Shown: positions 53,676 to 62,065 of the stretch, piece by piece
Position numbering within the stretch: the first letter of the stretch is position 1
Layout: each line of letters begins with the position of its first letter
Origin: Fulvia fulva
Taxonomy: Eukaryota > Ascomycota > Dothideomycetes > Mycosphaerellales > Mycosphaerellaceae
Direction: 5' to 3'
Length of the DNA stretch: 64,000 nucleotides
NCBI RefSeq assembly: GCF_020509005.1
Contig: NC_063020.1
Location: 2,914,001-2,978,000 of the forward strand
Translations under genes and position numbers: made by a program
Notes under the pieces: generated by a model
Told to the model about the DNA's origin: nothing
Seen by the model: the letters and a program-made list of their open reading frames with translations, nothing else
The model's database searches: none

Positions 53676-55176
53676 ATGGCCGCTGCTGACGTCTTAGTTG
53701 TGAATGGGGTCGAGGGTGACGCCGAGAACAACAGTTTCAGAGGCAGTCCTGACTGGACGATCCCACTATGGCGAGACGGAGAACAGGTCAAGACCGACGC
53801 GTCCTTCGAAATTGTCTCCCCAGGAACAGACAAAGTACTCTACAAGTCTTCAGGCGCCTCAGTCGACGATGCGACTGCTGCAATCGCAGCCGCAGAGAAG
53901 GCGTTGCCAGCATGGAGCCAGACAAAGCCTGGCTTCGGACGAGACCTGTTGTTGAAGGCGGCGGCAGAGTTGGCACGCCGCCAGGACGATCTGTGGCACT
54001 TCTGCCAGACGGAGACTGGATCTACTGAGCCATACTTCGACTTCGACTTCAATTGATGCTCTGGAATCGCTGAAGAGTTGCGCCGGATTGATCTCCTCTG
54101 CGAGCGCGCAAGGCCAAGTCCCCAGCATCTTAGCCGAAGATCGAAGCGCTATGGTCATTAGAGAGCCGTATGGAGTAGTCGTGGCTATTGCTCCATGGAA
54201 CGCTCCATGCATTCTCGGTCTGCGATCATTCCTCGGCCCACTTGCTATGGGCAACACTGTTGTGCTCAAGTGCCCGGAGAAGGCTCCTGGTGTATACTGG
54301 ACTCTTGCAGACATTTTCCACAAAGCCGGTCTCCCAGCTGGCTGTCTTAACACGATCATTCACAAGCCAGAAGATGGACCCGAGATCACCGAGACCTTGG
54401 TCTCATCACCGACTGTTCGCAAGATCAACTTTACAGGCAGCACTGCTGTAGGATCAATCATTGCTAGTCTTGCTGGCAAGCATCTCAAGCCGGTGCTTAT
54501 GGAACTCGGCGGGAAAGCTCCAGCCATCGTGTGTGAAGATGCCGATTTCGAAAATGCTGCGCTGCAGTGCACTTTGGGAGCATTCCTCTATTCCGGTCAA
54601 ATCTGCATGGCTACAGAGCGTATCCTGGTGAACGCCAAGGCAACTGACAAATTCCGCCAAATCCTCGCTGGCACGATCGATGCAGTATTCCCAGACAAAA
54701 ACGGCCTCGTTCTCATTGACCAAGCTCCAGTGGCGCGGAACGCAAAGCTCCTCAAGGATGCTGTCGACAAAGGCGCAAAGGCCATCTATGGCGACATCTC
54801 TGACAAGCGAGATCTTGCCACCGCCATGAGGCCTGTCATTCTCGAAGGTGTCAAGGACAGCATGGATCTGTACCATGCTGAGTCCTTCGGACCTACCGTG
54901 TCTCTCTTCATTGTTGAGGATGATGAACAAGCTATCAAGATTGCCAACGATACGGACTATGGACTTGCCTCGGCTGTGTTCACTGAGAACTTGCAGCGTG
55001 GTCTCCGAATCGCGAGACGCATCGAGACGGGTGCAGTCCACATCAACTCTATGTGTGTCCACGATGAGACGAACTTGCCGCATGGTGGAGCGAAGGAGAG
55101 TGGCTTTGGACGCTTCAATGGTGAGGAAGGGCTGCGTGAGTGGACGAGGACCAAGGCGATCGCCTGGAAGAATTAG
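53676..55176 (+). pseudogene. aldehyde dehydrogenase (salicylaldehyde-type) with one frameshift
   Basis: Two frames join into an aldehyde dehydrogenase of about 500 residues. The first, 53676-54056, ends in a TGA after TEPYFDFDFN. The second continues DALESLKSCAGLISS from about 54053. Removing one T in AATTGATG (54051-54058) restores the chain. The NAD-binding PWNAP segment, FTGSTAVGS, the general-base Glu in ELGGK, the catalytic Cys in SGQICMATER and the C-terminal NLPHGGAKESGFGR are intact. Acidic N-terminus as in fungal salicylaldehyde/vanillin dehydrogenases. Oxidises aromatic aldehydes to acids, feeding the monooxygenase. Broken as written; a one-base assembly error is as likely as a real mutation. 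Confidence 0.85.
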
Positions 55177-55341
55177 CGGAAGTCCTTATACAAGTGTGAC
55201 GTCAGCGAGTGAATCGATAGCGCATCTCGAAATTGATCCTGTTCTTACTACACGACATCGCTCAGGCCATGAGCTTCAGGGGACAGCTGAAGTAGCTTCC
55301 GTGAGCTCGGCTGCGATTCTTTCAACGATCGTCTATCCATA

Positions 55342-56034
55342 ATGGCATCTGACGAGGAAGAACGATTGACAACCGAGATCGAGCTACTCGAGTCGATGTA
55401 CCCGGAGTACATTGAATACAGCAGGAAAGGCCGTGAACTCAGCTATACCGTCGACAGGGCAGGACTCAAATTACGTGTGCCGTACGACTATTTACAGAGT
55501 GGACTGCCAGACGTCGTCTCCGCGAGCATTGGCAAGCAGGACGTGCGAGATCAGATAAAGAAAATTGTCTCGGAATGCAGTACTGGCGAAGAGGTCCTCG
55601 ACTCCATCATCGCGAGCTTCAATGATCTGGTAGAATCTGCTGCCGACGATTTTCATGCAGCGCAAGCTCCAAGCACTGCCAACACCGACACAACAAACGA
55701 TGCCAAAGCTACTATCATAGTCTGGCTCCATCATCTACTCAACTCCAACAAGCGCAAGCAATGTCTGGCTCCTCCCAATGGAGTCTCCGGTGTCACAAAG
55801 CCTGGATACCCCGGTGTACTGATCTACTCCGGCCCTCTCAAAGCTGTGCATGACCAAGTCAACGATTTGAAGCAGCTAAATTGGGCAGCTTTTCAAATCC
55901 GGCTGGAGAGCGAGGAAGAGTGGCACTTTCAGCATGGCGCTGGAGTGGTTGAGGTTGAGGCCATGAAGGATCTTGTGGCGGAGGTCGGCGAGGCTAAGAA
56001 GGAGGTGTTCTTGGAAGCCATGAGGATGAAGTGA
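55342..56034 (+). CDS. RWD-domain protein (RWDD2-like, with DUF1115)
   Basis: 230 residues, single exon. N-terminal RWD domain (about 1-100): EIELLESMYPEYIEY and LRVPYDYLQSGLPDVVSA are its typical start and YPxxxP-like turn. The C-terminal half (about 120-225) has TIIVWLHHLLNSNKRK, KPGYPGVLIYSG and NDLKQLNWAAFQIRLESEEEW, characteristic of the DUF1115/RWDD2 domain. Cytosolic protein of poorly known function, probably a ubiquitin-pathway or translation-related adaptor. Length and domains are complete. It lies outside the aromatic cluster. The 79 bp just after its stop recur inverted at 62962-63040. Confidence 0.85.
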   Translation: MASDEEERLTTEIELLESMYPEYIEYSRKGRELSYTVDRAGLKLRVPYDYLQSGLPDVVSASIGKQDVRDQIKKIVSECSTGEEVLDSIIASFNDLVESAADDFHAAQAPSTANTDTTNDAKATIIVWLHHLLNSNKRKQCLAPPNGVSGVTKPGYPGVLIYSGPLKAVHDQVNDLKQLNWAAFQIRLESEEEWHFQHGAGVVEVEAMKDLVAEVGEAKKEVFLEAMRMK

Positions 56035-56035
56035 A

Positions 56036-56114
56036 ACCAAGTGTACAGCCCAACGGCGAGGATCCTGTCGAGCTATCGGTTCGTATAAAACTAAATCAAG
56101 CTCCGAGCTGGCGC
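56036..56114 (+). repeat. 79-bp repeat, left copy
   Basis: Begins 2 bp after the RWDD2-like stop codon. Matches the reverse complement of 62962-63040 at 74 of 79 positions. Confidence 0.85.
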
Positions 56115-56212
56115 TTCGTGGTCTTGTGCAGTGTGGCTGAGCGGAGTCGACTGTGAACCGTGAGGCATTGCGCTTCGTGCTTTAAGAGTGGATGTCGTCC
56201 AGTATGTACTTT

Positions 56213-56791
56213 TCAAGTCCCACGCGTAACCTTCTCGGTCGCTGCATCGTCATAGAACTCGATGTCCCCATCAGCACCAAGTCGACCCTTCTTCAACTTC
56301 TCTCCATGCCTTTTCGCGATATCCTCCATAGTCATGCTCTTGTCCTCAAAGATCCCCAGATGATCACTGATCAAGTGCTGACTCTTGCACTTCGGACAAT
56401 TGATCACGCAGGTCCCGAAGTGATATGATTGTTTCGATACGGTATGACCCGATCGCTCTAGGCACTTTTTGCAGGTGAACCAGAGCTGGTAGGCGGGCGA
56501 GAGGGCTTTGCGCATGGCGATCTCATCGGCCTGGGAGGTGGTGTTCTCGGATGTTTCGGAGGTTGACGTGGGCTCGCGGTTAGTGAGAGGGCGGAATGGT
56601 GCGGACGAGTCTGTTGATTGATGTCGGCATCTTTGATGCGCTACTCGTGCTGGTAGAGGCTGTTTCCTCGTCGATGACAAGTTGAAGGCGCGAATCGAGG
56701 GTTGTTGCGGTGTCCGGAAGGGAGCGTTGTATGTGTAGAAAGCATGTCCAAATGTGCGCTGGAATGAGCGCAGGCTCATTGTGGTTTTCAT
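56213..56791 (-). CDS. Zim17/Tim15-type DNL zinc-finger protein, mitochondrial
   Basis: 192 residues, single exon. The N-terminus (about 1-60) is rich in Arg/Ser/Gln without acidic residues, a mitochondrial targeting signal. The DNL zinc-finger domain (about 105-165) has YQLWFTCKKC, RSGHTVSKQSY, CPKCKSQHLISDHLG: four cysteines as two CxxC pairs and the DxL/HLI motif. Such proteins (Zim17/Hep1 in yeast) keep mitochondrial Hsp70 soluble and so support protein import and Fe-S assembly. ISDHLG replaces the common IADNLG, within the family's range. The first ATG (MKTTMSL) or the second at residue 5 could be used. Confidence 0.9.
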   Translation of the reverse strand: MKTTMSLRSFQRTFGHAFYTYNAPFRTPQQPSIRAFNLSSTRKQPLPARVAHQRCRHQSTDSSAPFRPLTNREPTSTSETSENTTSQADEIAMRKALSPAYQLWFTCKKCLERSGHTVSKQSYHFGTCVINCPKCKSQHLISDHLGIFEDKSMTMEDIAKRHGEKLKKGRLGADGDIEFYDDAATEKVTRGT

Positions 56792-57644
56792 GATTGGTAT
56801 GTGAGTGTAGATGTCACAATTGTTCGTGGCGCATCGAGTTGCAGGAGTTCAAAAAGTTGCGCTGACGTAAGTGACATCTGGGGCAGAGCGCTCAAAATGG
56901 ACTAGCTCAAACTCAAATGTCATTCACTTCGAGGTCATGTTCGGTCCTCACATGGTAAGACCAAAGCACTACAGAGTCACAGTGGTTGCATTCTCTCTCA
57001 TCCTAATGACTAAGTCTCTGCGTCAAGAGACAAGTCCCACGGCAGTGACTGCATTCAAGAGCGAGGAACCGGGAAAGCCCAAAAATTTCGTTCGATGGTC
57101 CTTTTGCAATTTTTGTGTGCACCAGACCTGAACGAAAACGAGAGTAATGCATGTTGAAGCAACCACAGGTCTGACAGCGTATCTGGAGCAAATAATATCT
57201 CCAAACATCCTCTCTGTCTGTCTCAAGTCCCTTGAGACTCCCCGTGAAGCCTGCTGCACCACCACGGCATCCGCGCCAACAAAACTATTACTTACGACGA
57301 GTTCAAAATTAAAGGTGAGGTTCTCCCGTAGGGGCTACCGAATCTTTGATTTTGGACGAGGAGGTAAGGTTGATTATGAGATAATAATTCTGCATTAATT
57401 TTCGGACAAAGAAGGTAGAGGAGGTAAGAAGTAAGGGGATAGTGACAAGCGCGGGCAAGCGGAGATGGCGCGGGCCGATGCGGGCGCGACTTCTAATTAG
57501 CGTTAGCACGCAGGAAACAGACTTCAAGGATAAGCAAGAATCGATAAGGACGTCCGAGGAACAAAAAATAAAGACTAGTGCATCGGCCGCTGGTATGTTA
57601 TTAGCGCGTTCAGAGGCAACCGCGCGGAGGACAGGTTAAACTTA
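56792..57644. other. intergenic region, nothing recognised
   Basis: About 850 bp upstream of the Zim17-like gene. Several short open frames without motifs. From about 57320 the base composition shifts (more TA), approaching the LINE. Confidence 0.5.
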
Positions 57645-57727
57645 CGGAATCGAACCCGGGGCTAGCCGACTCAAGGGCCCATCTGAGCACATGGCAACGG
57701 CTAATTTTACCACTAAACCACCAATGC
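57645..57727 (-). pseudogene. tRNA-Gly(GCC)-like pseudogene, intron-containing, 3' truncated
   Basis: On the minus strand from 57727: GCATTGGTGGTTTAGTGGTA is the 5' acceptor strand and D arm of eukaryotic tRNA-Gly. It is followed by AGCCG-TTGCCA (anticodon GCC) and, after about 22 extra bases, CGGCT, which closes the anticodon stem, so there appears to be an intron after position 37. GGGTTCGATTCC is a B box/T loop. The 3' strand of the T stem and the acceptor strand (expected CCAATGC) are missing; unrelated sequence follows. A functional tRNA therefore cannot form. The break may reflect a past insertion. Confidence 0.7.
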
Positions 57728-57778
57728 AAGCGAAGGTAGTACCCCGATGAAGGCAGTCCAATTCATTCTCATTATATA

Positions 57779-60700
57779 TATATATTGTTTATTATGCTGT
57801 TGTGGAGCCTGTTAGCCTATATAGCTATACTACCTACTTCTAGTTACAAAGGGGAAACTCGTATTATAGAGTGAAAACCCCCTCTCCTCTCCTATACGTT
57901 CTTAACCTTACCTTCTTTCGTGTTTTCCTTATTAAGGGTACACTAGTGTTATAGGCCTGCCCTAATAACTACCCTATCTACACCCCCTTAACCTCCCGCC
58001 TCTTCTCTATCTACTCCTCCGTCTCGCTAGCTAGCGCGAACTACTTAAGAAAGCCCTACTATAGTATCTACTATACTATCCGTCTTACGTCTCGCTTGTC
58101 CGTTACGATTAACTAGTAGTCGCGTCTTACTACCTTAGCTCTCTACTAGCCTCGTCCTTCTACCTATTACGGGCACCGTAGTATCATATACTCCGGGTTC
58201 TATAACGGGTAGTTATACTAGTATACTAGGCTATATACGTCCGGGACTTTCCTTCTATATAGGTAGGCCCTTAACCCGATATGTTCGGACCTAATCTATA
58301 TCGCGATGCTTACTTCGGCCCTTATTAGGTCACGGTAGAGTAGGTAGTTATGTCTCTAGAAGGGGCGTAAGGCTAGGGGTCCTCGATTTAGTAGGGGATT
58401 CTCTTTCTATTCCTATTCCTAAAGGTAGCCCGCTACCTACTCTACGAGGCTTTACGTCTTTACCTTATTACCCTTTTTCCTCCGTGCCTTTTCCTCCTCC
58501 TCCTTCCTCTCTAGCCACTCCTAGGTTCGCTTAACGACTTCAAACGTGCGTAGGTCGTCTTGCTTTTAGCTTTAATATGCCCTAAGGCTAGGTAGTCGGT
58601 CGTACCTCCTAGCGATCTTCTCCGTAGAGTCCCGAATAGCTTATTATACTAGATAATCCGCCGTCTTCTAAGCGTATTGGATCCTTATTCTCTTAATATA
58701 ATGTTTAATCAGGGGGGACCCTGTCTCTACCTCCGCTACTCTCGTTAGCGTTGTCTTATAGGCTCCTAGTATCCGTCTGAGGTTCGCGGCCTACGTCCGG
58801 TTTAGGGGTCCCTCTATCCGCTTCGGGATCGGTTTGCCTACTCCTCCTGTCCCCTATATCTAGGCCCCGTAGAGCATTGCTAGTTTTACGATCGTCTTAT
58901 ATATAATTCTTGCCTTATTGAACGTAGCTCCCTATATTAACGTTGTGAGTCTAGTTATTGTGGCCTCGTTAACCTAGGCTCTGTTCTAGGCTTTCCTAAT
59001 CTAGGGGTTCTAGCTAAGCTTAGGGCCTAGCTAGATTCCTAGGACTCGCAATTCGGGAGAGGGCTTCGTTACGCAACCCTAGATATTTACCGTTACTTGT
59101 ATATTGTAGTGAGTTCTTACCTTGCTAAAGTGGATAAGCTAGTACTTTTCCGGGGCGAAACGGGCGCCGTGTCGACGTGCCTATTCCTCGTATACCTCGT
59201 GTCTTTCTGCAAGTAGCCGGCAATTTTCTTCGGTCGTCGTTAACTAGGCTAGGATGTTCGTATCGTTGACGAACCCCGAGGCCGACGTCTATAGTGAGGT
59301 GAGTAGTAGGATTAGGTCCGCTATAAAGATTAAGAAGAGGATCGGGGATAGTGTTAAGCCCTAGGGGATCCCGCATTCTGTGTGTACAAGGTTGCCCTCC
59401 TTACGCTTCCTAAGGACAATCTACGTTGTTCTCTCCTTAAGGAAGGAGTTTACGAAACTTATCACCTACCGCGGGATTCCTTTTTGCCGTAAGATGTAGA
59501 GGAGTCGCTCGTGAGAGACGTTATCGAATGCCCCTGAGATATCGAGAGACAATAGTGATGCAACCCTGTTCCGTCCATAGTGCTAGAGAGTGTGAATCTG
59601 TTCGGTAATGAGCTCTATAGCCGTTAGGGTGGATCGTTTGCTCCTACTACCTATCTGTGTCTCTAGGAGTAGGTTGTTGTCCTCGACGAGCTGTGTGATT
59701 CTTCTTGCTACGACCTTCTCTAGTATCTTTCCGATTGTGTTTAGGAGTGCGATCGGCCTGTAGGACTTTAGCTTTGTGTAGTCTTCCTTCTGTGGCTTCT
59801 TTAGGACGACTGTAAGGGACCGCCTAAATGGCCGTGGGTGTTAGCTTTCCTATAATCTCCTTTATCTCCTCCTCGCCTACTGTCAGTGCATGTCGAGTGG
59901 CTCCGGGTAGATCGTTCCCTCTATATCCGTTAGGTCGGCCGTTGACTGTGTCGTAAAGAAGTGGTCGGCGAACGCCTTCGCCTTCCCTTCCGGCGTTGTC
60001 TATGTTGTGCCTGTCGTATCCTGGATTGGGGGGAGGTGTGGTGTCCTGTCCCCGTCTCCGGCCCTTGCCCACTTTGCAAGCCGCCACATCTGCTCCGGGT
60101 TCTCCATTACGAAACCTACAGTTGCCCTCCAGTCTTGTCGCTTGTCTCGTCGTATTTGGGCCTTCTTTGCCTGACTTGCTTCCTGGTACTCGTCCCACGC
60201 TTCTTGGCTTTGCTCCTTCGTCCATTTTCGCCTTGCCCTCCTTGCGTCCTTGACTTTAGCTTAGCACTCTGGGGTCCAGAAGGGCTTCTGGTGCTTCGAG
60301 GGCCTTAGTTCTGGTGTGTGTTCCTCGGCCGCCTGCCATATCGTCGTTGTTATCTGTTCTGCCGTGCTATCAAGCTCGGCTTCCGTCTCCCCGATGCCAG
60401 TGTTGTTTAGGTGCTGTTTAAGCAGATTCCGGATCTCCTCCTAGGGAGCTTTTTTCCAATTAAGGCGCTTTTCACCCCGAAGCTCCTCTTCTATCCCCGT
60501 CGCTATCCTTGTCTGGATGGGGATGTGGTCTGACCCTGCCTCCAGGGCAAGGTTAGGTCTACACTCTACTAGCCTTGTTGCTACGTCCCTCGACAGGAAG
60601 CATAGGTCGATAGTACTCGCGCTTGTTCTTGCCTTCCACGTCTCTGTACCCTTTGGGGTTGCGAGCTCCATGTCCCTACTTTCCGTGATCTCTAGGAGCT

Positions 60701-60989
60701 TGCCACCTAGATATGCGTGAGGGGGGGGGGGGGTGAATTCTAGACCCCACGTTGGGTGGTGGAGGTTGAAGTCGCCTAGGAGGATATGGTTCATGTCCCC
60801 TTGGTCGAGTACCTGGTCAAGTCGTGCTAGCGTGCCGAGGTCTCTGCTCGTTCTTCCCTGAGGAGGAGGGTTGTAGACGTTGTGTATCTGGATAGGTCCT
60901 TGACTCGTAGTGATTTGGATAGTCGTAATGTCTCCTTGACTCCCTTCCGGGTGCGAGATTACCTTCCAGGCGTCTGTCCGTAATGCATG
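57779..60989 (-). mobile_element. LINE-2, 5'-truncated Tad-like element
   Basis: Minus-strand LINE of 3.2 kb flanked by CTCATTATATA (57768-57778 and 60990-61000), an 11-bp target duplication, with a TA-repeat at its 3' end. Related to LINE-1: both share a 3' segment with CAAAGGGGAAAC and GTGAAAACCC. It contains part of ORF2 (endonuclease, RT) and lacks ORF1 and the endonuclease start, the usual 5' truncation of target-primed reverse transcription. RIP damage is heavy in 57800-59100 and light in 59900-60989. A run of 13 G is at 60721-60733. Confidence 0.85.
58900..60989 (-). pseudogene. LINE-2 ORF2 remnant: endonuclease and RT
   Basis: Endonuclease domain is open from 60989 to 60441 (about 180 residues of element origin): GDFNLHHPTWG, STIDLCFLS, GSDHIPIQT are the metal-binding and catalytic motifs of the APE-like family. 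The linker and RT follow on the minus strand through 60225-59125 in broken pieces; an RT-type GIPQG..SP-related stretch is readable as DPLGLNTIPDPLLNLY near 59300-59376. The first residues of the open frame (beyond 60989) are host sequence. No complete protein. Confidence 0.75.
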
Positions 60990-61282
60990 CTCATTATATA
61001 GCTTTTCACACGCTCTTTGAAGCGAAATGCTCAAGCAATGAAGTTCGGTATTGACGATCACATCTCTCGCAACTCAGAAAACGAGTAAGATAGAGACTGA
61101 AGTTGCGTCGAGATATTCGGGTTGGAAAGGTGTGGATTCATCGCGATACTCGAGCTGCGCTCTCAAGACAAACGTGCTATACTATGCGCCCAAGTCATGT
61201 ATCCTCTAGTGCTAGTCCTGTTATCGCTTCGAGTCCCTCGTCGTTTCATAGGCGCTCTGTCTCATTATCCGCGTAGCTCCCT
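60990..61282. other. intergenic region, nothing recognised
   Basis: Begins with the right copy of the LINE-2 target duplication. No gene seen before the end of the thioesterase-like gene. Confidence 0.5.
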
Positions 61283-62065
61283 TCACTCAGCTGTCCGGAT
61301 CATCGCCTTATTCACGAATGCGACCACGTCGTCCACACCCTTGGGCTTGTTCAACCAGTGGCCCCCATCTTCACAGTCGCACCATGTCACTTGCGCTCCC
61401 ATATCTCTCAGCTTGTCTCTCAGGTCCTGGCCGTAGCTGATGTTGATGACATCGTCGTCCTTGGTATGGCACAAGGAAACTGGTGTCGAGAGTGCTGTTG
61501 CGTTCGCTTTTGCTCGTAGCTTGTCTTCTTGCAGTATCCAACTGTTGAGGCCGAGGAATCCAGCAAGGCGATGCTCTTGTGTAAGCAGTGCTTGGATTCC
61601 GATGGCACAGCCTTGGCTGATGACGGCGAGAAAGAGGTTGTCGTAGCCAATAAGTGTCGCCTCTTCGTTTATGATATCGTGAAGCCTTGATACCTGCTTC
61701 GAGAGGTCTTGAGACTCTTGTCGCTCGTGTGGTTGTTCTGTCGTCCACATATCGAACCACTGTGACATCAGATCGCCCCCGAAGCGAGCTGAGACGGTCT
61801 CTGGTGCCGTGGGGAATACCCACTTTACGTTCTCGTAGGTCTCCGGAAATGTCTTATCATCGGTGCCCTGACTCTCGAAAATGTCGGATGCAAGCTCTGT
61901 TGCATTGCTGTCACGGCCATGGAGGAAGATGACCATGTGTGTGTGGCGCTTCGTGCTTTGTTGTACTACCGTGCTGGAGGCCATGGTCGTCGGTATTGGA
62001 GGGCGCTTTGTACTTGTTGTGAAGCTTGTTATGGAGTGGTATTGTGCTCGCAATGTATCGCGCAC
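61283..62065 (-). CDS. acyl-protein thioesterase/carboxylesterase-like protein
   Basis: 260 residues from 62065, or 233 from the ATG at 61984 (MASSTVV), which fits the family length better; the extra N-terminus is basic and Ser/Thr-rich. Alpha/beta hydrolase of the phospholipase/carboxylesterase (APT1-like) family: MVIFLHGRDSNA (oxyanion loop), KWVFPTAP, QWFDMW, nucleophile in AVISQGCA, catalytic Asp in CHTKDDDVI, and His in EDGGHWLNKP. The nucleophile elbow is V-I-S-Q-G where most relatives have G-x-S-Q-G. Would hydrolyse acyl (thio)esters in the cytosol. No intron needed. Confidence 0.85.
   Translation of the reverse strand: MRDTLRAQYHSITSFTTSTKRPPIPTTMASSTVVQQSTKRHTHMVIFLHGRDSNATELASDIFESQGTDDKTFPETYENVKWVFPTAPETVSARFGGDLMSQWFDMWTTEQPHERQESQDLSKQVSRLHDIINEEATLIGYDNLFLAVISQGCAIGIQALLTQEHRLAGFLGLNSWILQEDKLRAKANATALSTPVSLCHTKDDDVINISYGQDLRDKLRDMGAQVTWCDCEDGGHWLNKPKGVDDVVAFVNKAMIRTAE

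Noticed and set aside
60721..60733. Run of 13 G as a functional G-quadruplex or regulatory tract
   Set aside because: It encodes a proline run within the LINE-2 endonuclease frame and is easily length-variable in sequencing; no other support.
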